Shown here one piece after another: positions 8,263 to 17,677 of a DNA stretch of 57,164 nt (positions within the stretch are counted from its first letter, which is position 1; each line of letters begins with the position of its first letter). Made by a program: the position numbers and the translations under genes. The DNA lies in assembly GCA_013215445.1 (NCBI GenBank), contig JABSRA010000023.1, forward strand, positions 1-57,164. The letters are read 5' to 3'. The notes under the pieces are model-generated. The model did not search any database and was not told where the DNA came from. It saw only the letters and a program-made list of their open reading frames with translations. The stretch is from Oceanospirillaceae bacterium (GTDB taxonomy: Bacteria; Pseudomonadota; Gammaproteobacteria; Pseudomonadales; Balneatricaceae).

Positions 8263-8955
8263 TTAGACTGACATGTACTGACGAATCAACTGGTCGTTGA
8301 GATTTTCCATTTTGTCACTGGCGACAATACGGCCCCTTTCCATCAAGCGAAATTCTCTACCCACCCGTCGGGCAAACCCGAGTTTTTGCTCAATCAGAAT
8401 GACCGTCATGCCCTCGGCATTGAGCTGTAGTATAACGTCGCCAATTTGCTGCACGATATTGGGTTGAATGCCTTCGTTAGGTTCGTCCAATATCAGCACC
8501 TTTGGATCTATCACCAAGGCTCTGGCGATGGCCAATTGCTGTTGCTGTCCGCCGGAGAGGTCACCGCCGCGGCGCTGCAACATATCGTGTAGCACGGGGA
8601 ACAGCTCAAAAATTTTCTCTGGCAAATGCTTGGCTTTATCTTTTCGCACTCCCAGACCGATGCGCAAGTTTTCTTCGACAGTTAGCAGTGGGAAAATATC
8701 TCGGCCCTGTGGCACGTAACCTATGCCGGCGGGAGCACGATCTTCAGCGGCTTTGGTATGCAGCGGCACTCCCTCTAGCAATATTTCACCGCTACTGATG
8801 GGCAACAAGCCCATCAGACATTTCAGCAGAGTCGTTTTACCCGCCCCGTTACGACCCATGATGCAAGTGCAACTACCAGTACTAATCTGTAAGTCTAATT
8901 CCCAGAGAATTTGTGAACTGCCGTAATGTTGGCTGATATTGTTTATCGCAATCAC
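8263..8955 (-). CDS. urtE: Urea ABC transporter, ATP-binding subunit UrtE
   Basis: A cytoplasmic ABC ATPase of 230 residues. Walker A is GRNGAGKT (34-41), the signature is LSGGQ (133-137) and Walker B is LILDEP (154-159), with the LivF-like VPQGRDIFPLLTVEENL segment around 81-97. It is the last gene of the minus-strand urtABCDE run and powers high-affinity urea uptake with UrtD. Translation starts at GTG, overlapping the TGA of the small chimeric ORF upstream (GTGA), so it appears translationally coupled to that ORF rather than directly to urtD. Confidence 0.93.
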   Translation of the reverse strand: MIAINNISQHYGSSQILWELDLQISTGSCTCIMGRNGAGKTTLLKCLMGLLPISSGEILLEGVPLHTKAAEDRAPAGIGYVPQGRDIFPLLTVEENLRIGLGVRKDKAKHLPEKIFELFPVLHDMLQRRGGDLSGGQQQQLAIARALVIDPKVLILDEPNEGIQPNIVQQIGDVILQLNAEGMTVILIEQKLGFARRVGREFRLMERGRIVASDKMENLNDQLIRQYMSV

Positions 8956-9236
8956 TGGCCTTCTCCTAGGTAGGCGTCGATCACCGCCTGATTATTTTGA
9001 CTCTCATCCATACTGCCCTCAGCCTGCATGAATGCTTGATGCAAGACGCTCCCAACGCGGGTTTGCAGGTCTAATTCCCAGAGAATTTGTGAACTGGCAT
9101 GATTTTCACTGATATTGTTTATTGCAATCATTGGCCTTCTCCCAGGTAGACGTCAATCACCGCTTGATTGTTTTGTATTTCATCCATGCTGCCCTCAGCC
9201 AGTACCGATCCTTGATGCAGCACTGTCACCGTGCGG
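8885..9236. repeat. Tandem duplication, period 176 bp, across the urtD/urtE junction
   Basis: Copy 1 (about 8885-9060) and copy 2 (about 9061-9236) align at a constant offset of 176. Examples are CTAATTCCCAGAGAATTTGT at 8895 and 9071, and CTTGATGCA at 9035 and 9211. Each copy holds the first bases of urtE and the last bases of urtD. Several substitutions but almost no net indel separate them. The event produced the chimeric ORF at 8952-9131. Confidence 0.9.
8952..9131 (-). CDS. 59-residue chimeric ORF: UrtE N-terminus fused to UrtD C-terminus
   Basis: This small frame lies between urtD and urtE. Residues 1-24 (MIAINNIS...SSQILWELDLQT) copy the UrtE start, and residues 25-59 (RVGSVLHQ...AEGSMDES...AVIDAYLGEGQ) copy the UrtD end. 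It arises from a 176-bp tandem duplication of the urtD/urtE junction. The two copies have diverged visibly, yet the frame is open. Its ATG overlaps the urtD stop (ATGA) and its TGA overlaps the urtE GTG. It has no Walker motif or other enzymatic part, so any role is probably translational coupling. Whether a protein accumulates is unknown. Confidence 0.7.
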   Translation of the reverse strand: MIAINNISENHASSQILWELDLQTRVGSVLHQAFMQAEGSMDESQNNQAVIDAYLGEGQ

Positions 9237-9958
9237 GCGATGCTGCGCACAAACTCCATGTCGTGCTCTACTACAATCACGGTGCGCTGCCCGGCGAGTG
9301 AAATTAGCAGCTGTGCAGTGCGTTCACTCTCCTCGGCGGTCATACCAGCGACAGGTTCATCGATCAGCAATAGTCGTGGGTCAGAGACCAGTAACATGCC
9401 AATTTCCAACCATTGTTTTTGCCCATGAGAGAGCGCCCCTGCCAACATAAAGCACTGCTGTTTTAAGCCGACTGTCTCAAGTACTTGATAGATACGATCA
9501 GTTTGCTCTGCGTTCAATTTGGCGAAAAGTGTGGCTAATACCCCCTTGTTTGATTTTAACGAGAGCTCTAAATTATCGAAGACAGTTTGGGCCTCAAACA
9601 CGGTGGGTTTTTGAAATTTACGACCGATGCCCAATTGCGCTATTTGTGCTTCGTCACGCTCTAGCAGGTTGAGCGTTTGGCCGAAGTATACTGATCCCGA
9701 ATCGCACTGGGTCTTGCCAGTGATGACATCCATCAAGGTGGTTTTGCCGGCGCCATTAGCACCTATCAGGCAGCGTAATTCGCCATCATTGACATATAAA
9801 TTGAGATTATTGAGTGCTTTAAATCCGTCAAAGCTTACATTGAGCCCCTCGACATAGAGTATGACCTGATGTGAAATGTCAATGGGTGTCGGATCCTGCA
9901 TAAAGGACCATACTTGGTCGCGGCGTTTAAGCTCGGCGGCATATTGTAAGATACTCAT
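9128..9958 (-). CDS. urtD: Urea ABC transporter, ATP-binding subunit UrtD
   Basis: A LivG-like ABC ATPase of 276 residues. Walker A is GANGAGKT (66-73), the signature is LSHGQ (176-180) and Walker B is LLLIDEP (196-202). The family's DVITGKTQCDSG segment follows Walker A. An N-terminal extension of about 30 residues precedes the ABC core, as in other UrtD proteins. It works with UrtE as the ATPase pair of the urea importer. Its ATG and the urtC stop share a base, and its own TGA overlaps the start of the chimeric ORF, so the chain is tightly coupled. Confidence 0.93.
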   Translation of the reverse strand: MSILQYAAELKRRDQVWSFMQDPTPIDISHQVILYVEGLNVSFDGFKALNNLNLYVNDGELRCLIGANGAGKTTLMDVITGKTQCDSGSVYFGQTLNLLERDEAQIAQLGIGRKFQKPTVFEAQTVFDNLELSLKSNKGVLATLFAKLNAEQTDRIYQVLETVGLKQQCFMLAGALSHGQKQWLEIGMLLVSDPRLLLIDEPVAGMTAEESERTAQLLISLAGQRTVIVVEHDMEFVRSIARTVTVLHQGSVLAEGSMDEIQNNQAVIDVYLGEGQ

Positions 9959-11088
9959 TAGCGTTGCACCTGCGTTGGTTTAGGGCCAAATTTTTCACGA
10001 TACTGACTGTATAATCCCATCAGCCCCTTAGGTAAATACAAGGTGACTAAGACGAATAAGCCGCCGAGAGCGAATAGCCACACCTCTGGCATAATGGCGG
10101 TAAAACGGGTTTTGGCATAGTTGACTAACAGCGCGCCGATGATCGCGCCCACTAATGTACCGCGCCCGCCGATGGCCACCCAGACAACGATTTCAATCGA
10201 GTTGATGGGGGAGAATTCGCCGGGGTTGATTATACCGACCTGCGGCACATACAAAGCGCCGGCAATGGCTGCAATCACCGCGGAGTAAACAAACAGCCAC
10301 ACTTTAAAGCGATCGGTACGATAGCCCAAAAAGCGAGTGCGGGCCTCTGTATCGCGAATGGCGATAATGACTTTGCCGAACCTTGAACTCAAAATCAGCT
10401 GACTGATCCACAATAGCGCGGCGAGTACCACGGCAGTGGTAATTAAGAGTGCCACGCGAGTGGTGTCGGCCTGTAAGCTAAAGCCTAGAATATCCTTAAA
10501 GTCAGTCAGACCATTATTACCACCAAAGCCCATCTCATTGCGGAAAAAGGCTAGTAGTAAGGCGTAGGTCATCGCCTGAGTAATGATTGATAAATACACC
10601 CCCGTCACGCGTGAGCGAAAAGCTAGCCAGCCAAAGACAAAGGCTAAGATACCAGGCACTAGCGCGACCATGATCATGGCGAACCAAAAGTGGTCGAAGC
10701 CCATCCAGAACCAAGGTATTTCCTGCCAGTCGAGAAAGACCATAAAATCAGGCAAATCTGGATTACCGTAGACACCTCGATCGCCAATTTGACGCATTAG
10801 GTACATGCCCATGGCATAACCACCTAAGGCAAAAAAAGCACCGTGACCCAAACTGAGAATGCCACAGTAGCCCCAGATAATGTCAACCGCTAGCGCCAAC
10901 ATGGCATAACACAAATATTTGCCGAGCAGGGTGATGGTGTATGTACTGACATAAAAGAGTGAGTCTGGTGCAAATAACAAATTGCCGAGGGCGCAGCCCA
11001 ATGTGGCGACAAACAAGATCACGACGAAGGGCAATATGGAGCTTTGCAACCCAGAGCGCGTGGAAAAATACTGACTAAGCTTGCTCAT
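9958..11088 (-). CDS. urtC: Urea ABC transporter permease UrtC
   Basis: A LivM-type inner-membrane permease of 376 residues with roughly ten hydrophobic segments. Family hallmarks are WGYCGILSLGHGAFFALGGY near residue 68 and AIRDTEARTRFLGY near 241, the cytoplasmic loop that contacts the ATPases. A further hallmark is the GGRGTLVGAIIGA segment near 308. It pairs with UrtB to form the urea channel. The start overlaps the urtB stop (ATGA), consistent with one operon. Confidence 0.94.
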   Translation of the reverse strand: MSKLSQYFSTRSGLQSSILPFVVILFVATLGCALGNLLFAPDSLFYVSTYTITLLGKYLCYAMLALAVDIIWGYCGILSLGHGAFFALGGYAMGMYLMRQIGDRGVYGNPDLPDFMVFLDWQEIPWFWMGFDHFWFAMIMVALVPGILAFVFGWLAFRSRVTGVYLSIITQAMTYALLLAFFRNEMGFGGNNGLTDFKDILGFSLQADTTRVALLITTAVVLAALLWISQLILSSRFGKVIIAIRDTEARTRFLGYRTDRFKVWLFVYSAVIAAIAGALYVPQVGIINPGEFSPINSIEIVVWVAIGGRGTLVGAIIGALLVNYAKTRFTAIMPEVWLFALGGLFVLVTLYLPKGLMGLYSQYREKFGPKPTQVQR

Positions 11089-12698
11089 TCGGCAGCCCTT
11101 CCTTTTTGTGGAAACAGGCCTTTAGGGCGTTTCTGAATAAATAAGATGATAAATACTAGGATGATAATACTCGCCAGTACGGCACCGGTGGTAGGTTCGA
11201 GTATTTTATTGGCGATGCCTAGAGAGAAGGCGGCCACTAAAGTGCCCAGTAGGTTACCCACCCCGCCAAACACCACCACCATAAAGGAGTCGATGATATA
11301 GGCTTGACCCAAATTGGGACCGACGTTTGTCAGCTGGCTGAGCGCCACCCCGGCAATGCCGGCGATTCCCGAGCCCAAGCCAAAGGTGATAGCATCGACT
11401 CTCGCCGTGCGAATACCCATTGCCTTGGCCATGGCACGGTTTTGCGACACCGCTCGTACATAGAGACCTAGAGAGGTTTTCTTGAGGATAAATAACAGCG
11501 CTAAAAATACCAGTAGGGCAAAAGCTAAAATGTAGAGGCGGTTTAAGGTTAGCGAAAATACCGGATTAATTTCCCAGGAGCCACTCATCCACTCGGGGGA
11601 GGCGACTTGGCGGTTTAGCGGCGAAAATATACTGCGCACTAACTGCTGCAAGATCAAACTAATGCCAAAGGTGGCAAGTAAGGTCTCGAGCGGACGGCCG
11701 TGTAAAAATCGAATCACGCAGCGCTCGATCAAAATACCGATGCTACCTGATACAACAAACGCGAGGGGGATTGCCACCCAAAGCGAGTATTCGATTAAGT
11801 TGGGCATTAATAATTGCACTACGTAAGTGGTATAGGCGCCAATCATGATCATCTCACCATGGGCCATATTGATTACCCCCATCATGCCGAAGGTGATTGC
11901 CAAGCCAATGGCTGCGAGAAGTAGCACAGAGCCTAGACTCAAACCGAAAAATAGTTGATCTAAATAGCCGTAAAACTGAATGCTCTGTTCGATGCTAAGC
12001 AGCGCCTGTTGCGCCGCTTTTTGCACGCTAGGGTGCGATTGTTCAGTGTTTAAAGCATTTAAAGTATTACGTACTTGAGGCTCTAAATTGCCCTGTAATT
12101 GCGCTATCGCACTCACTTGAGTGACGGCCAATTTGCCATGTATGGCACTATCTAAAGTCAGCGCTAAATCCATCATCTGCTGCACTTCAATATTTTTTTC
12201 GTTGAGGCGAAGCTGGGCGATATTGGCAATTGTTGTAGGGGTTAAATCGCGCAGTAGCGACTGTACTGCGTCTTGTCGAACTTGTGGGTTGTTAGCGGTG
12301 AGTTTTAAATTGGCGATCTGTTTACGTAAATAAATACGAATTTTATTGTTGACCCGAATTTTCTTAATGGCTTTTTTGGCTGGTGCGGTAATTTCTCTGT
12401 CAGTAAATAGTTCGCTGTAGTGTTTTTTGCCCGCCTCTTTTACCACCTTAATTAGCTTGGTATCGCTCTTAATAAAATAGAGTTGACCGTCGAGCAGAGA
12501 TTGGTACAAGGGCAACATATTTACGCCTTCGCGGCTGGCAATGGATTGCAGTAGCACTAAGGATTGCCTAAGCTTATTGTTGGTTAATTGCTGTAGTTGC
12601 GCCTGCGTCTGCGTGGCAATAACCGGGGATTGCTGGGCAGATAATTGACTGCTAAACAGTGCTAGTAATACGCTGCAGATAATAAAAAAGTGTTTCAA
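11085..12698 (-). CDS. urtB: Urea ABC transporter permease UrtB with N-terminal periplasmic domain
   Basis: A 537-residue LivH-type permease. A signal-like segment (MKHFFIICSVLLALFSSQLSAQ) and about 220 residues of helical, soluble sequence precede the membrane core. That extension is a known feature of UrtB and distinguishes it from LivH. The core has IGLAITFGMMGVINMAHGEM near residue 265 and the GGVGNLLGTLVAA segment near 478. It forms the urea permease with UrtC. It follows urtA after about 190 bp, a gap that could allow processing or separate control. Confidence 0.94.
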   Translation of the reverse strand: MKHFFIICSVLLALFSSQLSAQQSPVIATQTQAQLQQLTNNKLRQSLVLLQSIASREGVNMLPLYQSLLDGQLYFIKSDTKLIKVVKEAGKKHYSELFTDREITAPAKKAIKKIRVNNKIRIYLRKQIANLKLTANNPQVRQDAVQSLLRDLTPTTIANIAQLRLNEKNIEVQQMMDLALTLDSAIHGKLAVTQVSAIAQLQGNLEPQVRNTLNALNTEQSHPSVQKAAQQALLSIEQSIQFYGYLDQLFFGLSLGSVLLLAAIGLAITFGMMGVINMAHGEMIMIGAYTTYVVQLLMPNLIEYSLWVAIPLAFVVSGSIGILIERCVIRFLHGRPLETLLATFGISLILQQLVRSIFSPLNRQVASPEWMSGSWEINPVFSLTLNRLYILAFALLVFLALLFILKKTSLGLYVRAVSQNRAMAKAMGIRTARVDAITFGLGSGIAGIAGVALSQLTNVGPNLGQAYIIDSFMVVVFGGVGNLLGTLVAAFSLGIANKILEPTTGAVLASIIILVFIILFIQKRPKGLFPQKGRAAE

Positions 12699-12888
12699 TG
12701 GATACTCCCAAAAATCGAAAAATCACAGCATTGGCTATGATTGATGGAGAGAGGCTGGTAGGTATGATAAAAAAATTCAGCTACCGGCAGTTTAGTGGTG
12801 AGCTCTAGCCAAAAAACTGGCGGTTAAGCGTGAAAGGCACCGCTCAAGTTAAAATGCTTAAGCGATGCCTTAGGTCGTCGTAATTAGT

Positions 12889-14169
12889 CTATTTTTGACC
12901 TGAACAAACCTTGGTGACTGTGTTGTAGTTACCACATTTGGTTTTGCTGCTCCAATCGGCGATTAGATCTTTAGAGCCAGGTAAAAAATCCGACCAAGCA
13001 TCACCGGCGACGACAGAGTCGGTGGACCAAACCACTTCGAACTGTCCGTCGTCTTGAATTTCGCCAATTAAGACCGGCTTACTCAAGTGATGGTTGTTGT
13101 TCATTTTAGCGATACCACCGGTTAGGTTTGGGGTAGTTTGTCCGAGCATAGCCTGCTCAACCGCATCTACATCCGTAGTATTGGCTTTAGTGACCGCCTG
13201 AGCCCACATATTGAAACCTATATAAGTGGCTTCCATTGGGTCATTGGTGACGCGCTTGTCATCACCGATAAAGGCTTTCCAAGTGGCAATAAAGGCTTCG
13301 TTTTCATTGGATTCAACGCTCTGGAAATAATTCCAAGCGGCCAAATGGCCTACCAGTGGTGTTGTATCAATGCCCGAAAGTTCCTCTTCACCGACGGAAA
13401 AAGCTATTACTGGAATGTCTTCAGCTGAGACACCTTGGTTGCCAAGCTCTTTGTAAAAAGGCACGTTGGCATCGCCATTGATGGTAGAGACTACCGCAGT
13501 CTTTTTGCCTTCGCCGCCGAATTTCTTGATCTCAGAGACAATTGACTGCCAATCTGAATGACCAAATGGGGTGTAATTAATCATGATGTCTGCGTCGCTA
13601 ACACCTTTAGATTTAAGATAGGCAAGCAGAATTTTGTTGGTGGTACGGGGATAGACATAATCGGTACCCGCCAGTACCCAGCGCTTCACATCCAGGTCGT
13701 TCATTAGGTAATCCACTGCGGGTATTGCCTGTTGGTTCGGTGCTGCACCGGTGTAAAAGATGTTTTTAGAAGACTCTTCACCTTCGTATTGTACTGGGTA
13801 AAACATTAGGCCATTAAGCTCTTCAATAACCGGCAAGACTGACTTGCGCGAAACGGATGTCCAGCTGCCGAAAATAACATCGACTTTTTCCTGAGTGAGA
13901 AGTTCGCGGGTTTTCTCGGCAAATAGTGGCCAGTTTGAAGCGGGGTCAACGACCACTGCCTCCAATTGTTTGCCCAGTAAACCGCCTTTTTTATTTTGCT
14001 CTTCGATCAGCATTAAAACAGTATCTTTTAGCGTAGTTTCACTAATTGCCATGGTACCGGACAGTGAGTGTAATACCCCTACTTTGATGGTGTCAGCGGC
14101 AATCGCGCCAACGCTGATCGCACAGCTGACGGACAGTGCCAGCGTAGAAATTAGATGTTTAATCTTCAT
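12889..14169 (-). CDS. urtA: Urea ABC transporter substrate-binding protein UrtA
   Basis: A periplasmic family-1 (LivJ-like) binding protein of 426 residues. The signal peptide MKIKHLISTLALSVSCAISV...AIA precedes IKVGVLHSLSGTMAISE, the usual UrtA opening. The segments VIFGSWTSVSRKSVLPV and FYPVQYEGEESSKNIFYTG are characteristic of urea and short-amide binding proteins. It is the first gene of the cluster and carries the promoter region with a 16-bp palindrome. No urease genes lie in this window, so urea breakdown must be encoded elsewhere or the substrate is a related amide. Confidence 0.94.
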   Translation of the reverse strand: MKIKHLISTLALSVSCAISVGAIAADTIKVGVLHSLSGTMAISETTLKDTVLMLIEEQNKKGGLLGKQLEAVVVDPASNWPLFAEKTRELLTQEKVDVIFGSWTSVSRKSVLPVIEELNGLMFYPVQYEGEESSKNIFYTGAAPNQQAIPAVDYLMNDLDVKRWVLAGTDYVYPRTTNKILLAYLKSKGVSDADIMINYTPFGHSDWQSIVSEIKKFGGEGKKTAVVSTINGDANVPFYKELGNQGVSAEDIPVIAFSVGEEELSGIDTTPLVGHLAAWNYFQSVESNENEAFIATWKAFIGDDKRVTNDPMEATYIGFNMWAQAVTKANTTDVDAVEQAMLGQTTPNLTGGIAKMNNNHHLSKPVLIGEIQDDGQFEVVWSTDSVVAGDAWSDFLPGSKDLIADWSSKTKCGNYNTVTKVCSGQK

Positions 14170-14318
14170 AAACTGTATCCTTTATATGGTTAAAGTTGGT
14201 GAATGGTTATTTTTAGTACTGCCTGAAACTGGCGAGCCGAACTTGAGTCAGTGTAAAAACATACTGCATTATTGATAAATACGGCCACAGAGGCTATGGG
14301 GTGAATGACATAGAGGGA

Positions 14319-14334
14319 TACGTCATATGACGTA
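14319..14334. promoter_or_regulatory. Perfect 16-bp palindrome upstream of urtA
   Basis: TACGTCATATGACGTA is perfectly self-complementary. It lies about 150 bp upstream of the urtA start in the urtA/soxR divergent gap (14170-14627). Further small inverted repeats follow: ACAGATT/AATCTGT (14344-14370) and AACTAT-ATG-ATAGTT (14390-14404). I infer an operator for the urea transporter. No canonical sigma-54 promoter was found by eye. Confidence 0.45.
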
Positions 14335-14627
14335 CTAAGGCTGACAGATTGGCTAATAAAATTAATCTGTCTATCATAAAATAGTCGGTAACTATATGAT
14401 AGTTAGTTGGTTTGTTTGTCTTTAGGATGTTTGATAAGATTGCAGTACCGTGCTTTTAATTTGTTTAATTCGATAAAACGCAGTCAAATTTTCCAGCCGA
14501 GCCTTGCAATCACTAAGTTTCAGTATCCGCTGTTGTCTACAGTTTTCAGGCGAATTTATCCTTTAACCTCAGCATTGCTTGAGGTACAGTTTTTATTAAC
14601 TTAATATTGTTATAAATAGGAGGAGTT

Positions 14628-15074
14628 ATGAGTAACATTGAGTGGACAGTGGGTAAGGTCGCCAAAAGATGTGGCGTGAAAATCAGTACTCTGCATTTCT
14701 ATGAGCAAAAAGGATTGATCCAAAGTAGTCGTAATAACGGTAATCAGCGGCGTTATAAGGGGGAGGTATTACGGCGTATCGCGGTGATAAAAGCGGCCCA
14801 AAAAATAGGCATTAGTTTAGCGGCTATTAATCTCGCGTTTGCCGCACTGCCCAATAATAGGACGCCCTCTAAGCAAGATTGGCAGTTGTTATCAACTAGC
14901 TGGCGGGATGATTTAAATAGGCGCATTGCCTATATGGAAAAACTGAGGGACTCCTTAACCGGCTGTATTGGCTGTGGCTGCCTATCGATGGATAAGTGTC
15001 CTATCTACAATCCTGAGGATAAATTAAGTGTCGAGGGCTGTGGCGCGGTGATATTGGATAGAGAGAGTCCGTAA
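14628..15074 (+). CDS. soxR: Redox-sensitive MerR-family activator SoxR
   Basis: A 148-residue MerR-family regulator. The N-terminal winged helix starts WTVGKVAKRCGV and continues TLHFYEQKGLI. A dimerisation helix follows, and then the SoxR [2Fe-2S] cluster ligands Cys113, Cys116, Cys118 and Cys124 in the CIGCGC...DKC pattern. The oxidised cluster activates transcription by DNA distortion in response to redox-cycling compounds. AGGAGG stands before the ATG. No soxS gene is adjacent, as is usual outside the enterics, where SoxR controls efflux and oxidoreductase genes directly. Confidence 0.95.
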   Translation: MSNIEWTVGKVAKRCGVKISTLHFYEQKGLIQSSRNNGNQRRYKGEVLRRIAVIKAAQKIGISLAAINLAFAALPNNRTPSKQDWQLLSTSWRDDLNRRIAYMEKLRDSLTGCIGCGCLSMDKCPIYNPEDKLSVEGCGAVILDRESP

Positions 15075-15143
15075 TTGGCCTTTGGCAATTAATAAGCAGG
15101 GCACAGGCTCGTTGATTGTTGGCCGGTAACCTGCTTGGTTGCG

Positions 15144-17156
15144 TTAAGCTTCTCTGGATAAGTTAAAATGCGCCACAAGTTGTTGTTGGTGCGCCGCTAA
15201 GCTTGATAAAGCTTCACTACCTGAGGCCGATTGTTCTGCCGTTGAAGCCCCATCCTTGGCTATCTGTGCCATGTGTTGTACGTTGAGAGAAATTTCCTTG
15301 CTGACAGCCGTTTGCTGTTCTGCTGCTGAGGCTATGTTGGCTGACATATTGCGAATTTCGCTGAGCTGTTCTTCCATTTTAGCCAGTGAATCGCCCGCTT
15401 TTTCGGTCTGAACCACTGAAGCTTGCGCCTCGGTTTTGCTGCTATCCATAATGGCAACTGCATCTTTAGCGCCAGACTGTAACTTGTCGATCATGACTTT
15501 AATTTCTTGGGTGGCGTTTTTAGTGCGAATCGCTAAATTTCTCACTTCGTCAGCGACCACGGCGAAACCACGGCCAGCTTCACCCGCTCGGGCCGCTTCA
15601 ATCGCCGCGTTTAATGCCAGTAAATTAGTTTGCCCGGCTATGCTCTCGATCACTTCTGAAATTTTGCCAATGTTAGTCGAATCTTGGTCGAGCTTTTTTA
15701 TCACCGTCGCGGAGCGGTCAATCTCTGTGGCCAGTGAACTGACGACTTGGACATTTTGCTGCATCAAGTGACGGTTATCGACGGCAGATTCGTCAATCTG
15801 ATTTAATTGCAACATGGCTATTTCCGCACTTTTAGCAACTTCGGCAATGGTGGAAGTCATCTGCTGGATCGCGGTGGCGACCTGCGTGCTATGCTCTAGT
15901 TGCTCATCCATAGTACGTTTGGTTTGCGCGCCAAGTTTAGCGCCCCCCTGTGCGGAGAGGCTTATTTCTTGTGATGCCTGGAGGATCTCGCGGATGGTTT
16001 TCTCTTGTTTTTCCGCCAACTCGTTAACCCACTGCGATAACTGACCAAATTCATCTTGGCTGGAAATGGTAATTCTCCGACTCAGGTCTCCATCGGCAAT
16101 CGCTTTTAAAATCGATAATACCCGTTTTAACGGGGTGCGAATGCTACGCGCGACCCAAACGGCAATTATGATAGAGACGATAATCGAGATAATACTGACC
16201 ACAATGTTGGTGAGTTTACTGGTTGCTATTATTTGTTGAGATAGCAGGTTGCTGGATTCAGCTAACAGCTTTGCCTCGATACGTAGCTGGGTTAAGGCTT
16301 GATTGGCATGATTGATGGTGGCGGTTAATAGTATAATTAATTCATTTTCTTGGGCTTTTAACACTATTTGCTGTTTGTGCTGCTGGATAATTCCCTGTGG
16401 TTCATTTAATGATTTTTTCAGTACAGCAATGGTTCTCAATAGTTCTGTTGCGGTATTACTACCGGTAGTCACTAGCTTTTCTAAGCTCTCCTCCATCATC
16501 ATTAATCCGTAACCCGCCGTGTTAAACGAGCTTTCATACATTTCTATGTCGTTAATGTCTTGACTGGAGAGTATGCTGTTCAAATCATTGGTAATGACAA
16601 TATAAGTTGTCTCTAAAAACTTTCCAGTATTTTTTTCATCCGTCGATTGACCGTTGCGCGATAGGTTTTCAATATCACTAATGAAAAAATCTAATTCGTC
16701 TCTGATCTCCTCCTCTAATTCAGCTAGCTTTACCGTTAACGCTAAGCTGTCCCGGTGCACGCTAAAAGCACGCTCAGCGGTGCTGAAGAAATCTTTAGCA
16801 TCACTATCTAACTTTAGCATGGCCTGTTTAACTTGGTCGTTTTTATCACTCAGCCTGAGTAAGTTCTCTTGGACGGTGTTGAAGGTATTGTGTTGTTCAA
16901 CAAATATCTGATCGTGGGCGGATAGTTGCTGATCTTGAGTCGCCACCATAAATTGCATGAGCTCTCTGTTAGCTAATAACAGCGCGATTGCCATGTCTGC
17001 ACTGTGTAACATGATGGGGGTGATTTCTTGCGAGGTAAGTTGTAGCTTAGTATCAATTTCACTGAGGTTACGATACGAAGTCACACTGATCACTAGCAGC
17101 AATACTACTAATAAGCTGAAACCGGCAATAATTCGTTGTATGACAGAGAGAGACAT
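15144..17156 (-). CDS. Methyl-accepting chemotaxis protein
   Basis: A transmembrane chemoreceptor of about 670 residues. TM1 is near the N-terminus ([17 protein letters not shown]), a helical periplasmic domain of about 270 residues follows, then TM2 ([18 protein letters not shown]), HAMP and the long signalling coiled coil. The hairpin tip [20 protein letters not shown], which contacts CheA and CheW, is intact. I place the start at 17156 because AAGGA stands a few bases before that ATG; the upstream in-frame ATG at 17204 would add 16 residues. The ligand is unknown, and no che genes are nearby. Confidence 0.92.
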   Translation of the reverse strand: MSLSVIQRIIAGFSLLVVLLLVISVTSYRNLSEIDTKLQLTSQEITPIMLHSADMAIALLLANRELMQFMVATQDQQLSAHDQIFVEQHNTFNTVQENLLRLSDKNDQVKQAMLKLDSDAKDFFSTAERAFSVHRDSLALTVKLAELEEEIRDELDFFISDIENLSRNGQSTDEKNTGKFLETTYIVITNDLNSILSSQDINDIEMYESSFNTAGYGLMMMEESLEKLVTTGSNTATELLRTIAVLKKSLNEPQGIIQQHKQQIVLKAQENELIILLTATINHANQALTQLRIEAKLLAESSNLLSQQIIATSKLTNIVVSIISIIVSIIIAVWVARSIRTPLKRVLSILKAIADGDLSRRITISSQDEFGQLSQWVNELAEKQEKTIREILQASQEISLSAQGGAKLGAQTKRTMDEQLEHSTQVATAIQQMTSTIAEVAKSAEIAMLQLNQIDESAVDNRHLMQQNVQVVSSLATEIDRSATVIKKLDQDSTNIGKISEVIESIAGQTNLLALNAAIEAARAGEAGRGFAVVADEVRNLAIRTKNATQEIKVMIDKLQSGAKDAVAIMDSSKTEAQASVVQTEKAGDSLAKMEEQLSEIRNMSANIASAAEQQTAVSKEISLNVQHMAQIAKDGASTAEQSASGSEALSSLAAHQQQLVAHFNLSREA

Positions 17157-17677
17157 GGACGTTCCTTGAATGAGCAATAAGGGAAAGGATGCCATTAAAC
17201 GCATCTCTATCTCCTCAAATGATGGGGGGTTGAGTGGTAGAAAGTTATAGAAATAACGGTTATCAATGGAGGTTACTTTAGTTGAGTAGCAGAAGCAAGA
17301 GACAACAAAATGCTTAGCAAATGCTATATTCCAAGGGATGTTGTAGATATATAACCTAGGCCCCGAGCTGTTCTGTGTCCACAGTATCGCTAATGCCCCG
17401 TCAGTTTTCTGAGATTGCTCGGGCTTGCATCTAATCCGAATGGTAGCGCCTCGTACCAGCTTGCGGATTGATTTACAAACTTTATCCCCAATCGAAAAAT
17501 CCGGTGAACAAAACAGTGCACTATTATTAGGGCATAAGGTGCATTATCTGAACTAACTTTACTCTATCTTGGTTGAGGGACAAAAATCTGCAGTATTTAA
17601 CCAGGGATAGATTTATTTTTATTCAATAAGGCGCGTATACTTGGCCCCTTCTTATTAGTCATTAATGAAACCACCTG
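17157..17677. other. Gene-free divergent region
   Basis: No gene is recognisable between the chemoreceptor and the 17678 gene. The DNA just upstream of 17678 contains GCGCGTATACTTGG, in which TATACT could be a -10 element for the membrane-protein gene. I could not assign a convincing -35. Confidence 0.3.

Noticed and set aside
8468..8926. Several overlapping plus-strand open frames opposite urtE
   Set aside because: They lie entirely antisense to a clear ABC ATPase gene, lack ribosome sites and give proline/arginine/cysteine-rich translations without family resemblance. They are shadows of UrtE codon use.
9115..9450. 111-codon plus-strand frame opposite the urtD 3' end
   Set aside because: It is antisense to UrtD and to the duplicated junction, its composition is typical of a shadow frame, and no motif is recognisable.
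15092..15136. AAGCAGG/CCTGCTT as a bidirectional terminator between soxR and the chemoreceptor gene
   Set aside because: The loop is about 31 bases and there is no T-run. It may be chance in a short convergent gap.
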